From positions 1-64,000 of the forward strand of contig CAIVQH010000026.1 in the NCBI GenBank assembly GCA_903907995.1: 64,000 bases of DNA. Reading direction: 5' to 3'. A program made the translations under genes and the position numbers. This document shows, piece after piece, positions 42,335 to 51,407 of this stretch. Positions within the stretch are counted from its first letter, which is position 1; each line of letters opens with the position of its first letter. Below the pieces are notes generated by a model. That model was not told the origin of the DNA. It made no database searches and was given only the letters and a program-made list of their open reading frames with translations. The stretch comes from an uncultured Verrucomicrobiota bacterium (GTDB lineage: Bacteria > Verrucomicrobiota > Verrucomicrobiia > Limisphaerales > UBA9464).

Positions 42335-43503
42335 GCTTCGGCGGAAGGCGTCGCGCGCGTGGCCTCCAGCAGCCGCCGGAAGGCCCCGCCCTTTGCCTCC
42401 AGTTCGGCCCAGGTCCCGGACTCCACGACGCGGCCGTGTTCCAGCACCACGATCTGGTTGGCGTTGCGGATGGTTGAAAGCCGGTGGGCGATCACCACGG
42501 AAGTCCGGCCCTGCCGCGCCTCGTCCAGCGCCTCCTGCACCTGCCGTTCCGACACGTTGTCGAGCGCGCTGGTGGCCTCGTCGAGCAGCAGCAGCTGCGG
42601 GTCGCGCACCATCGCGCGGGCAATGGCCAGCCGCTGCTTCTGCCCGCCGGAAAGCAGCGTACCCCGCTCGCCGATCACGGTGTCGAGCCCCTTGGCCTGC
42701 GCCTGCACCACGTCCTCCAAATGGGCGATGCGCAGGGCCTCGTTCATGCGCTCACGGGAGACATCGGTCAGGCCAAAGCTGATGTTGTCGGCAATCGTCT
42801 CGTGGAACAGAAACGCCTCCTGCTCGACCACGCCCAGACGACGATGCCAGGCGTTCGGGGAAAATTCCCAGTAGTCCGTTCCGTCCACCAGAATCCGGCC
42901 TCCGGTCGGCTCACGCAGCCGGATCAGCAGCCCGGCGATCGTGCTCTTGCCCGAACCCGAGGCTCCGACCAGCGCGACCGTCGAACCGGCTGGCACGGTG
43001 AACGACACGTCATCCAGCGCGAGGGTGCCGTTCGGGTAGCGGTAGGTAAGGTTCTCAAAACGGATCTCCTTCCGGACACCGTCAAAATCCCGGTTCCCGA
43101 AGGGCCGCACCGGAAACTGCGCCGTATCCAGCCACTTCTCCACTTCCTTCACGCCACTGTAATTGTAGGCCAGCTGGCCCGTGACACCCTGCAGCTGGTT
43201 CACCATCGGGAGCAGGCGGATCAGCAGCACCCCGAGGACCATCAGGCTCGTGGCGGAGAGTTTTTCGGTCTCGATGAGGAAGTGATGTGCGCCGACAAGG
43301 ATGACCATCGCTCCCGCCACGCCAACCGTCTCGGCCACCGGCGACAGCAACGAACCCAGCAGCGTACCCCGGCGTTCGACCGTCTCCAGCTCGCCGCTCA
43401 CGCGGTTGAAGCCGTCCCGCGCCCTCCCTTGCGCATTGTTGGAACGGACGACGCGGATGCCCGCAAATATCTCGTTGAGATAGGCGCCCAACCGACGGAA
43501 CAC
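42331..43503 (-). CDS. ABC exporter, C-terminal part with ATPase (interrupted gene)
   Basis: Second part of an ABC exporter. It continues the membrane domain (LGAYLNEIFAGIRVVRSN, then two or three helices). The full ATPase domain has Walker A GASGSGKST, Q-loop VVEQEAFLF, signature LLSGGQKQRLAIARA, Walker B LLLLDEATSALD and H-loop VIAHRLS. GTG 43503 is the first start after an in-frame TAG at 43525-43527; seven sense codons lie between. Read through the TAG, it joins the upstream frame to give a normal exporter of about 612 residues. It would export a lipid-linked glycan, as in MsbA-like transporters. Confidence 0.8.
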   Translation of the reverse strand: MFRRLGAYLNEIFAGIRVVRSNNAQGRARDGFNRVSGELETVERRGTLLGSLLSPVAETVGVAGAMVILVGAHHFLIETEKLSATSLMVLGVLLIRLLPMVNQLQGVTGQLAYNYSGVKEVEKWLDTAQFPVRPFGNRDFDGVRKEIRFENLTYRYPNGTLALDDVSFTVPAGSTVALVGASGSGKSTIAGLLIRLREPTGGRILVDGTDYWEFSPNAWHRRLGVVEQEAFLFHETIADNISFGLTDVSRERMNEALRIAHLEDVVQAQAKGLDTVIGERGTLLSGGQKQRLAIARAMVRDPQLLLLDEATSALDNVSERQVQEALDEARQGRTSVVIAHRLSTIRNANQIVVLEHGRVVESGTWAELEAKGGAFRRLLEATRATPSAEA

Positions 43504-43524
43504 GTCGCCCCGTTCGCCGCCCCG

Positions 43525-44169
43525 CTACTTGATGTGCTGGTGCAGCCGCCCGGCCATCACGCCCATGCCGACCACGAGCAGGACCAGCGCCCCGCTGACC
43601 TGCCACGACAGGACGAACACGTAACCCAGCATGAACAGGGCGATGCTGCTGCGCTGGAGGAAGAGCACCAGATAGTCGAGCGCATTCATCGTGCGGACGC
43701 ACTCGACCGTGAAGATGGCCGCCAGCTCACCGGCCTTGTTCGACTCGAACGTCTGCAACGGCGCCACCTGCAGCCGGGCGAAGAGGGAGTTTCGCAGGTT
43801 CATGCCCCCCCGGCTCAGCAGACGGGAAGTGAGCACCTGACCGGTGAACAGGACGATGTTCTTGGCCAGCAAGGCGAAAACAATGAGTCCACAGATCAGC
43901 GCGAAGTAAAAGTTGGCGTCGTGGTCCGGAAAAAAGTCGCGCAGGTAATGGCCATATTGCCCGCTCAGCAGCTTTTCCCGTTCCTCCCTGCTGCCCTTGA
44001 GAAACATCAGCATCGGGATCAGCAGGCCCACCCCGACCATTTCCAGCGGCGCGCTGAGCAGCGAGCACAGCATGACCGAGAGCAGCACCCAACGCCCCAG
44101 CCGCAGATGCGGACGCAGCCGCCAGAAACTGACCAGCAGGTCGCGGAAAAGTTGGAACGTGGAACCCAT
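43525..44169 (-). CDS. ABC exporter, N-terminal membrane part (interrupted gene)
   Basis: First part of the same exporter, 214 residues. Membrane helices include WVLLSVMLCSLLSAPLEMVGVGLLIPML and FYFALICGLIVFALLAKNIVLF. An intracellular coupling segment is LFARLQVAPLQTFESNKAGELAA, and a fourth helix pair ends VGMGVMAGRLHQHIK. The frame then meets TAG. In relatives the sequence would run directly into RRLGAYLNEIFAG. This is a nonsense mutation, a sequencing error, or amber readthrough. Confidence 0.75.
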   Translation of the reverse strand: MGSTFQLFRDLLVSFWRLRPHLRLGRWVLLSVMLCSLLSAPLEMVGVGLLIPMLMFLKGSREEREKLLSGQYGHYLRDFFPDHDANFYFALICGLIVFALLAKNIVLFTGQVLTSRLLSRGGMNLRNSLFARLQVAPLQTFESNKAGELAAIFTVECVRTMNALDYLVLFLQRSSIALFMLGYVFVLSWQVSGALVLLVVGMGVMAGRLHQHIK

Positions 44170-44181
44170 GCTTCAGCCGGT

Positions 44182-44904
44182 TTAGCCGCCGTTCACCAGC
44201 CACCAGCCGCCGACACCAAAGGCCGTCGCCGCGCAGGCCCCCATCAGGCCACGATAGGCCCGCGCGCCGTGCGCTCCCAATGCCTGGGCGAGCCAGCCCA
44301 GCATCGACGAAAAGGCCGCCATCGCGATCACCGTGCCCATGGCGAAAGCCACCAGGTACAGGACTGATTCCAGATGCGTCGCAAAGGCCAGCGCCGGCAG
44401 CACGCCCAGAAAATGCGAAGCTCCCGCAAAGCCGTGCAGCGTCCCGATGCCAAAGGCCGCATGGGTGTGCACATGGGCCGCTTCCGCCGGCGGATGGGCA
44501 TGGTCCGGTGAGTGGAAATGGACGTGCTCATGCCGGGATCCGTCGTGTTCATGCGCGTGCGTGTGTACCTCCACCCGCAACGCCCGGCGCAGGGTCCAGA
44601 TGCCGATACCGATCAGCAGCACCCCGACGAGCCGTTCGCTGATGGAGGAGAGGCGTTCCACCAGCAGCACTTCGCGCAATGCCAGCGCCAGAAGCCCCAC
44701 CAGCACCACCCCGGCGGAATGTCCCAGCCCCCAGCGGGCCCCGGCGAGCCAGGCGCGGCGATGTCCGCGCACCGCCAGCGGAGCGATCGCCGCCAGGTGG
44801 TCCGGCCCGGAAACCACATGCAGCAGTCCGGCTAGAAGTCCTGACAGGGCGGCAAAAATCACGTGCCGGAAGGGTGCGAGGAATTCAGCGGCAGGAGCAA
44901 GCAC
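44182..44904 (-). CDS. Nickel/cobalt transporter-like membrane protein (UreH/NicO type)
   Basis: Inner-membrane protein of about 240 residues. The first helix has LLHVVSGPDHLAAIAPLA, the HX4D nickel-binding pattern. It is followed by WGLGHSAGVVLVGLLAL. A loop of about 40 residues rich in histidine (HTHAHEHDGSRHEHVHFH) is likely a metal reservoir. GTLHGFAGASHFLGVLPAL is a second conserved block. The start is uncertain: GTG 44904 keeps the first helix and leaves room for the divergent deoC promoter; GTG 44862 is an alternative. Confidence 0.8.
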   Translation of the reverse strand: MLAPAAEFLAPFRHVIFAALSGLLAGLLHVVSGPDHLAAIAPLAVRGHRRAWLAGARWGLGHSAGVVLVGLLALALREVLLVERLSSISERLVGVLLIGIGIWTLRRALRVEVHTHAHEHDGSRHEHVHFHSPDHAHPPAEAAHVHTHAAFGIGTLHGFAGASHFLGVLPALAFATHLESVLYLVAFAMGTVIAMAAFSSMLGWLAQALGAHGARAYRGLMGACAATAFGVGGWWLVNGG

Positions 44905-44949
44905 GCACCGCTGGCTTGCCTTGCCCTGAACCGTCGCCAACCTCACCGC

Positions 44950-45630
44950 ATGCAACTGTCGCCGCGCGATCTCGCCCGCCATATCGACCACACCCTCCTC
45001 AAGGCCGACGCCTCGGCCAAGGACATCGAACGGCTCTGCGCCGAGGCTCTGGAACATCACTTTTGGTCCGTGTGCGTGAACGGCTCCCGCGTCGTCCAGG
45101 CCGCCGCCATCTTGGAGGACAGTGACGTGAAAGTCGCTGCGGTCGTGAGTTTTCCACTCGGCGCGATGGATGGTGACGCCAAACGCTACGAGACCGAGAC
45201 CGTCATTGATTTCGGCGCGCAGGAGATTGACCTGGTGCTGAACATCGGCCGGCTCAAGGAGGGTGATGACAGGTACGTGCTGCGGGAGCTGCGCGATGTG
45301 GTCGAGGCGGCGGACGGCGTGCCGGTCAAAGTGATCCTCGAGACCTGCCTGCTGACCCGGGACGAGAAGCTCCGCGCCTGCTCACTCGTCGTGGAATCGG
45401 GGGCCAGTTTCGTGAAGACCTCCACCGGCTTCAGCACCGGCGGCGCCACGATTGAGGATGTGAAACTGATGCGCGAGGCCGTGGGAGCCAAGTTTGGCGT
45501 CAAAGCCAGCGGCGGCATCCGGGACACCGCAACCGCCTTGGCCATGATCGGGGCCGGAGCCACCCGGCTCGGAACCAGCGCCGGCATCGCCATCGTCAAG
45601 GGCCACGATGCTGGCAGCGGGGCGTACTAG
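44950..45630 (+). CDS. deoC: Deoxyribose-phosphate aldolase
   Basis: Class I aldolase of 226 residues that splits 2-deoxyribose 5-phosphate to acetaldehyde and glyceraldehyde 3-phosphate in deoxynucleoside use. It has DLARHIDHTLLKADASAKDI, VAAVVSFPLGAM and EIDLVLNIGRLKEG. The Schiff-base lysine is in SFVKTSTGF, and the second lysine in FGVKASGGIRD. The length is standard. ATG 44950 is used. It is divergent from the nickel transporter. Confidence 0.95.
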   Translation: MQLSPRDLARHIDHTLLKADASAKDIERLCAEALEHHFWSVCVNGSRVVQAAAILEDSDVKVAAVVSFPLGAMDGDAKRYETETVIDFGAQEIDLVLNIGRLKEGDDRYVLRELRDVVEAADGVPVKVILETCLLTRDEKLRACSLVVESGASFVKTSTGFSTGGATIEDVKLMREAVGAKFGVKASGGIRDTATALAMIGAGATRLGTSAGIAIVKGHDAGSGAY

Positions 45631-45684
45631 GGTGCTGACCCCTGCCCCGCTCCGCCGCCTCCCTCAAACCCTTGGTTCGATGAG

Positions 45685-46968
45685 CTATCGCCGGGCTGAA
45701 TTGCCAAAGCACCAGAGCGATTTGTCCGTGCGCATGAAGATGCGGCCTTGGGAGAGCGCGAGCGAGGCGTTCGTCGGTTCGTCAACCGAGTTCACGCCCA
45801 GGAGATGGAAATCCCGCGTCGCCGAGAACGCAAAGACGTCGCCGGATTGGTTGGGTGCGTAAACGATGTTTCCCACCAGGATGACAGAGGACCAGGTGCT
45901 GCCTTTCTTACCGGGCCCTTGCAGTCGTTCCTGCCAGAGGACTTTGCCGGTGCCTTTCTCCCGGCATTCGGCGATGCCGTTTTCACTGACCGAAAACAGA
46001 TGATCTGCGGTCGCGACTGCAGAGCCGTAGCGGAATTTGGATTTCTGATCCACCCAAACCGTCTCCACCGGTTTTCCTTTGGCGAACGGCGGACGGACGG
46101 CGACGGCGGAAATTCCGCTCATGGCGAACAGAATTCCATCCGTCCAGAGCGGGGTCACATAGGTTTGCAGTCCCAAGCCATCCTGCTCCCACACCAATTC
46201 ACCGGTGGCGGCCTCATAGGCGCCCAGTCGAAAGTCGAAGGCCATGATCACTTCCTTCCGACCATGATTGCGAATGACCAACGGCGTGCTCCAGGCACCG
46301 AAGGGTGGACCATTGCTGGAGACGCGGGCGAGATCCTGCGCGCGGGGCATCAGCGCTTCCCTGCGCCAGGCAATCTGGCCGGTCCGCTTATCGACGGCGA
46401 CCATGGCTTCGTTTGCGCCCGGCCCGACGAATACGTAGCAAAGGTTCCCCTCGAGACAGGGCGAGGAGGCGGTTCCGAACATGTGGGCAATCTTTCCCAG
46501 TTCGGTGTGCCACAATTCACGGCCGCTGAAATCGTAACAATACAACCCGGCGGAACCGTAGAACGCGATCACACGGGTGCCATCGGTGACAGGCGAGGCG
46601 GCGCAGTACGGGTTGCTCCCCTTCATCGTCGGCTCCGGCTGGTCGTAGGTGGGACCGCTTTGCCACAGGCGTTTGCCGGTGTCGCGATCCACACAGAGGA
46701 CGGTGCGACGGATTCCATCCGCCTGGGTGATGAAGACCCGGTCCTTCCAAACAATGGGGGATGAGTTGCCCGCTTCGGGAAGGTCGAGGCGCCAAAGGAC
46801 GTTATTGGTCCGGCTCCAGGTTGCCGGAAAGGCGGCCGAAGCTTCGTCCGTCGAACCGTTGCCGAACGGCCCGCGCCAGTTTGGCCAGTTCGTTGCCTGG
46901 GTGGTGATTGTCGCCTGTAATAACAGGAGCAGGAGCGTAGGCAGCCGCGACATTTTCCCAATGCTCAT
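45685..46968 (-). CDS. PQQ-like beta-propeller repeat protein
   Basis: Exported protein of 427 residues. A signal peptide (LPTLLLLLLQATITTQA) is followed by NWPNWRGPFGNGSTDEA, the usual opening of verrucomicrobial and planctomycetal beta-propellers. Blades include SSPIVWKDRVFITQADG, VLCVDRDTGKRLWQ, YCYDFSGRELWH and VAVDKRTGQIAWRR. No catalytic residues are assignable. ATG 46968 is used; ATG 46953 would also give a signal peptide. It lies just after a DUF1501 gene on the same strand. Confidence 0.82.
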   Translation of the reverse strand: MSIGKMSRLPTLLLLLLQATITTQATNWPNWRGPFGNGSTDEASAAFPATWSRTNNVLWRLDLPEAGNSSPIVWKDRVFITQADGIRRTVLCVDRDTGKRLWQSGPTYDQPEPTMKGSNPYCAASPVTDGTRVIAFYGSAGLYCYDFSGRELWHTELGKIAHMFGTASSPCLEGNLCYVFVGPGANEAMVAVDKRTGQIAWRREALMPRAQDLARVSSNGPPFGAWSTPLVIRNHGRKEVIMAFDFRLGAYEAATGELVWEQDGLGLQTYVTPLWTDGILFAMSGISAVAVRPPFAKGKPVETVWVDQKSKFRYGSAVATADHLFSVSENGIAECREKGTGKVLWQERLQGPGKKGSTWSSVILVGNIVYAPNQSGDVFAFSATRDFHLLGVNSVDEPTNASLALSQGRIFMRTDKSLWCFGNSARR

Positions 46969-47064
46969 AGGGCACAGGTTGGCAGACTTCTGAAAGGCCA
47001 ACAAGTTCACTAAAGAACCGTGCCAGCTTCCCCGGACGGCCGATGCAGTCAGCGACTGCGGCGT

Positions 47065-48516
47065 CTAAGCGAGAATGTCCTTCACCAGTTGCCCGTGTAC
47101 GTCCGTCAGGCGGAAGTCGCGGCCGGCATGGCGGAAGGTGAACTTCTCGTGGTCGAATCCGAGCAGGTGGAGGATCGTGGCGTGCAGATCGTGCACGTGG
47201 ACCTTGTCCTCCTGCGCCGCAAAGCCGAACTCGTCGGTCGCACCGTGGATGTGGCCGCCCTTCACCCCGCCACCGGCCATCCACATGGAGAAGCCGTGGT
47301 TGTTGTGATCGCGCCCGTTCTGCTTTCCGGCGTTGGCGCCCGGAGTGGGCAGTTCCACAGTCGGTGTGCGGCCAAATTCACCGCCCCAGATCACCAAGGT
47401 GTCATCCAGCATGCCGCGGTCCTTCAGGTCGGTCAGGAGTGCCGCGATGGCCTTGTCGCACTGGTTGGCCAGGTTACGATGGCCGGTTTCGATGTCGTCG
47501 TGATTGTCCCACGGCTGGCCCTGGCCATGCCAGACCTGCACAAAGCGAACGCCTCGCTCCAGCAGGCGCCGCGCGATCAGCAACTGCCGCGCCTGCACGC
47601 CGTCGCCGTAGCGCTGCCGCGTCGCCTCGGTCTCCCGCATGATGTCGAAGGCGTCGGCGGCCTCCATCTGCATGCGGTAGGCGAGCTCAAAGCTCTGCAC
47701 CCGCGCCTCCAGTTGCGCGTCTTTCGCCCGGGCCTTCTGGTGCCGGGCATTGAGCTGCTGGAGCAGGTCGAGCTGCGCGCGCTGCTGGGGCAGTGCCGTG
47801 TAGTGGTTGTTGATGTTCTCGATCAGCTTCTCGAGCTGCGTGTGCTCGGTATTGATGTACGTGCCCTGGTACACGCCCGGCAGGAAGCCCGACTGCCAGT
47901 TCTGCGACTCCTGGATCGGATAGCCGCCCGGGCACATGGCGATGAAGCCGGGGAGGTTCTGATTCTCGGTGCCAAGGCCGTAAGTCGTCCACGAACCCAT
48001 GCTGGGGCGCGGTTGCCGGGCCTCACCGCAGTTCATCAGAAGTAGCGAAGGCTCGTGGTTCGGCACATCCGCCTGCATGGACCGGATGATGCACATGTCA
48101 TCCGCATGCTGGGCGGTATGCTTGAAGAGTTCGCTGATCTCCAGACCGCTCTGACCGTACTTCTGGAACTTGAACGGCGACTTCCAGGCGGAACCCGTGC
48201 GGCGCTCGGTCGCGAAATGGATGGGGATTTCCTTGCCGTGAAATTTGTCCAGAGCGGGCTTTGGATCAAAGGTGTCCACGTGCGACGGGCCGCCGTTCAT
48301 GAACAGGTGGATCACCCGCTTGGCCTTGCCCGGAAACTGCGGCGCGTGCGGGGCCAGCGGACTCGTAAAATCGCTCTCGGCTCGCGCCGGCAGCGCCGCT
48401 CCCAGCGAACCCATGACCGAGGCCAACCCCAGCGCCCCCATGCCCATGCCGCAGCGGGACAGGAATTCGCGGCGCGTCAGCGCGAGATGCTCGGGTGAGA
48501 ACGGGTGGTGGCTCAT
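47065..48516 (-). CDS. DUF1501 domain protein (Tat-exported)
   Basis: Protein of 483 residues. The N-terminus LALTRREFLSRCGMGMGALGLASVMG is a twin-arginine signal. The DUF1501 (sulfatase-like, alkaline-phosphatase fold) body has RVIHLFMNGGPSHVDTFDPK, SGLEISELFKHTAQHADDMC and VIWGGEFGRTPT. It ends HDLHATILHLLGFDHEKFTFR, standard for the family. The role is not established. Such genes usually pair with cytochrome-like DUF1549/DUF1553 proteins; none is adjacent here. ATG 48516 is used. Confidence 0.88.
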   Translation of the reverse strand: MSHHPFSPEHLALTRREFLSRCGMGMGALGLASVMGSLGAALPARAESDFTSPLAPHAPQFPGKAKRVIHLFMNGGPSHVDTFDPKPALDKFHGKEIPIHFATERRTGSAWKSPFKFQKYGQSGLEISELFKHTAQHADDMCIIRSMQADVPNHEPSLLLMNCGEARQPRPSMGSWTTYGLGTENQNLPGFIAMCPGGYPIQESQNWQSGFLPGVYQGTYINTEHTQLEKLIENINNHYTALPQQRAQLDLLQQLNARHQKARAKDAQLEARVQSFELAYRMQMEAADAFDIMRETEATRQRYGDGVQARQLLIARRLLERGVRFVQVWHGQGQPWDNHDDIETGHRNLANQCDKAIAALLTDLKDRGMLDDTLVIWGGEFGRTPTVELPTPGANAGKQNGRDHNNHGFSMWMAGGGVKGGHIHGATDEFGFAAQEDKVHVHDLHATILHLLGFDHEKFTFRHAGRDFRLTDVHGQLVKDILA

Positions 48517-48738
48517 GCAAAAGTCTCCACTAAGGACGGTCCCATGGAAGGAGCGATTCAAGCGGATTCATGGGGTGAAAGTTAACAACATCTCCTGTGT
48601 GGGCAACGTCGAATGAAGACCGAGCTTCGACTGCCGCAGCGGTTTCCCACATTGCACCCGCCATGCGGTGCAATGTGATCGCAGGCGCCGGCCGCTTTTT
48701 GATTCCGCACCACACGACAGGCGAGGCATCCTTCGGCG

Positions 48739-50079
48739 GTGAAGTTCCCCCGTCGCCGCAGGTCTCTCCTCGCCATGCTGGCCGTCGCACTGGTTGCGCT
48801 GCTGGTCTGGCGCAGACAGCAGCCTCAAGCGATTGGACAACGCCTTGCCAAGCTTCGCGCCGTGGGGCTCCCGACGACGCTCACCGAACTCGACACGTGG
48901 TATTCCGCTGTGCCGGACAAGGAAAACGGGGCCTTACTGCTGATCGAAGCCGCGTCCTCCTTTCGGGCCGGTGGCGAAACCAATCTGCCCATCGTCGGTT
49001 ACGCCAAGGAACCGCCACGCGGTCAGCCATGGCCACCTGAATTGCTGGTCGCGGCCCAGGCACACCTGGCGAGCAATCAGGAAGGATTCAACAAACTCCA
49101 TGCTGCACTCGGCCATCCCCGGTCACGTTATCCCACGAACCCCAACTTGGGCATGGATCCAACGGTACCTTTGTTTCCTTTGCAAAAAGCTAATTCTGAG
49201 CTGGCATTGCACGCACAAATAGCGGCCGAAACCGGTCATTCAGCGGAGGCGATGCAATGCCTGCTCGACCAGGTCCGGCTCATCCGCACCATGGACGGAT
49301 GCCCCCTCTTGACGTCGCACCTGGTGCAAATGGCCCACGAACCCATCGCCACCGGCAGTGCCGAAGGCGTCTTCAGCCGCTGCGCGTTCTCCGAGGCCGA
49401 GTTGTCCTCACTTCAGCACGCCTATGCGGAGGCGGCCGACTCTTTGTCTTACGAAAATGCCATTATCGGTGAAATCTGTTGGGACGTGGACGTTTTAAGC
49501 CGGCCAGCAGGTGAACTCGCCGACCTTTGGCCCGGCACGACTGGCGACACCTGGCAAGACCCTATGCGGAAGGCCGGGGCATCGCTTTACGGATTCTCGG
49601 GAATGCAGCGGCGCGATTTGCGCATCGCCATCGACTATCTCGACGATCTCCGGGTCACGGCCAAGCTTCCACCGCGTCAGCGGCTTCTGGCCGCCAACCG
49701 TCTCAATGCCAAATTGAACGAGCGCCTGGCCCGGCAGTTCGTGCCGTTTGCCCGATCTCTCCTGCCTACCATCGGTAAAGTCGTCAGCATTGACGCGCAT
49801 CGCTATGCCATCCTGCGCTGCACGGAGTCAGCCTGTGCCATTGAGCGCTGGCGGCTCGCCCATGGCGGTTCGCTGCCGCCGTCGCTCGGTACGCTCGTGC
49901 CGGAATACCTCGCCGCCGTGCCGGAGGACCCGATGGATGGGAAGCCTCTTAAATTTCGGCCGCTTGCCCAAGGCTATGTCGTTTACAGCATCGGCGAGGA
50001 TGGCACCGACGATGGCGGAAAGGAGCGCATGGGCGGGCAGCCCACGGGCTGGGACTACACATTCACGGTTGCCCGCTGA
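48739..50079 (+). CDS. Membrane-anchored protein with pseudopilin-like C-terminus
   Basis: Protein of 446 residues, not assigned. An N-terminal anchor (SLLAMLAVALVALLVW) precedes a helical body. It contains a lipid-free LLIEAASSF segment and LHAQIAAETGHSAEAMQCLLDQ. The C-terminus AIERWRLAHGGSLPPSLGTL, DPMDGKPLKFRPLAQGYVVYSIG and EDGTDDGG resembles the closing part of verrucomicrobial type II secretion G-like proteins. GTG 48739 is the start. It is divergent from DUF1501. Confidence 0.6.
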   Translation: MKFPRRRRSLLAMLAVALVALLVWRRQQPQAIGQRLAKLRAVGLPTTLTELDTWYSAVPDKENGALLLIEAASSFRAGGETNLPIVGYAKEPPRGQPWPPELLVAAQAHLASNQEGFNKLHAALGHPRSRYPTNPNLGMDPTVPLFPLQKANSELALHAQIAAETGHSAEAMQCLLDQVRLIRTMDGCPLLTSHLVQMAHEPIATGSAEGVFSRCAFSEAELSSLQHAYAEAADSLSYENAIIGEICWDVDVLSRPAGELADLWPGTTGDTWQDPMRKAGASLYGFSGMQRRDLRIAIDYLDDLRVTAKLPPRQRLLAANRLNAKLNERLARQFVPFARSLLPTIGKVVSIDAHRYAILRCTESACAIERWRLAHGGSLPPSLGTLVPEYLAAVPEDPMDGKPLKFRPLAQGYVVYSIGEDGTDDGGKERMGGQPTGWDYTFTVAR

Positions 50080-50092
50080 ATAATAAGCACCC

Positions 50093-51271
50093 TCAAACCA
50101 GCTTCTTCAGCTTCGGATCGGCCGCCAGCTTCTTGACCAGTTCCTTGATCTTCTGGGACTCGGACTTGGCGGCGACCAGTGTGGAGTCGTCCGTCAGCAC
50201 GATGATGCTGTCCTTCACGCCGACGAGGGTGATCGGGGTGCGGTTCTTGGTGCGGGCGTCGTAAACGACGTTGCGGGCGGAATCGACGTGGAGGAACTCG
50301 CCAACGGCCGCGTTGCCCTCGGCATCCTGCTTCACATGCCGCGCCAGTGCGGGCCATGCGCCGAGATCGTCCCATTCGAACGAGCCGTCCGCGACCACGA
50401 CATTGTGCGCCTTCTCCATCAGCGCGAAGTCGATGCTGATCTTGCGGATGTCGGGATATTCCTTCGCCAGCACGCGGTCGAGCGCCTTGGTGCCCTTGGT
50501 CGCGGCGGCAAACCAGCGGTGGCAGGCCGCGTTCATCTCGGGCTGATGCGTCTCCAGCCCGTTGGTCACGGTGACGAACGACCAGACAAACATCCCGGCG
50601 TTCCAGCGGTAGTTGCCGGCGCTGACATATTCGATGGCCTTCTCCAGCACCGGCTTTTCCACGAACTGCTCGGCCTTGAAGAACGTCGTCTTGTAGGGCT
50701 TCACACCGGCAGGCGGCGGCAGCGCCGTCAGGTCATGCCGGATGTAACCATAACCCGTCTCGGGTCCGGTCGGCTTGATGCCGATGGTCACGATGACCTG
50801 CCCACGCGATGCCAGGTCCAGCGCATCGCCGAGCACCTGCTGGAACTTCTTCTCCTCAGGGATCACATGATCGGCCGGTAGCACGGCCATCACAGCCGTG
50901 GTCGATCGCGCACCGACAATCGCCGCACCCAGCGCGACCGCCGCGCAGGTATCGCGGCCAACCGGCTCCGCGATCACGTTTTCCTTCGGCAATTTCGGGA
51001 GCTGCTTCCGCACCGTCGGCGCCTGCACGGCGTTGGTGATGATCAGGATGTTCTCGATCGGCACCAGCGGCAGCACTCGGTCCACGGCCTGTTGCAGAAA
51101 GGAGCGTCCCCCGAGCAGGGTGATGAGCTGCTTGGGCGTGGCCTCACGGCTCACCGGCCAGAAGCGCTCCCCCCGCCCACCAGCCATGATGATGACGTAA
51201 CGGTCGGACTTTGGGGTCTTCGGAGACTTGGCGGGTTTGGTAGACTTCGGAGCTTTCTTGGGTTTGGCCAT
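50093..51271 (-). CDS. manC: Mannose-1-phosphate guanylyltransferase
   Basis: Makes GDP-mannose from mannose 1-phosphate and GTP for surface glycans; cytosolic, 392 residues. The nucleotidyltransferase signature is IIMAGGRGERFWPVSREATPKQ. Others are AEPVGRDTCAAVALGAAIVG, ETGYGYIRHD, FVEKPVLEKA and YRWNAGMFVWSF. The ManC isomerase domain is absent, so it is a single-function enzyme. The first 24 residues are a Lys/Pro/Ser-rich extension (KKAPKSTKPAKSPKTPKS) not needed for the fold. Confidence 0.92.
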   Translation of the reverse strand: MAKPKKAPKSTKPAKSPKTPKSDRYVIIMAGGRGERFWPVSREATPKQLITLLGGRSFLQQAVDRVLPLVPIENILIITNAVQAPTVRKQLPKLPKENVIAEPVGRDTCAAVALGAAIVGARSTTAVMAVLPADHVIPEEKKFQQVLGDALDLASRGQVIVTIGIKPTGPETGYGYIRHDLTALPPPAGVKPYKTTFFKAEQFVEKPVLEKAIEYVSAGNYRWNAGMFVWSFVTVTNGLETHQPEMNAACHRWFAAATKGTKALDRVLAKEYPDIRKISIDFALMEKAHNVVVADGSFEWDDLGAWPALARHVKQDAEGNAAVGEFLHVDSARNVVYDARTKNRTPITLVGVKDSIIVLTDDSTLVAAKSESQKIKELVKKLAADPKLKKLV

Positions 51272-51407
51272 AAAAATGTCCGGGAACCATGCCTGCGGTC
51301 ACTGGATTTCGACAAGCGTTTCGCCGTGTTGAAATACCAAAAGCAGGAACCAAAGGCCCGGTGACAAGCCCGTCAGGATAAACCGTCTTCCAGCAGACTC
51401 ATGACCT

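Noticed and set aside
42484-44367. Plus-strand open frame of 627 codons opposite the ABC exporter
   Set aside because: His/Gln/Arg-rich composition of an antisense frame in GC-rich DNA; the minus strand has clear ABC motifs.
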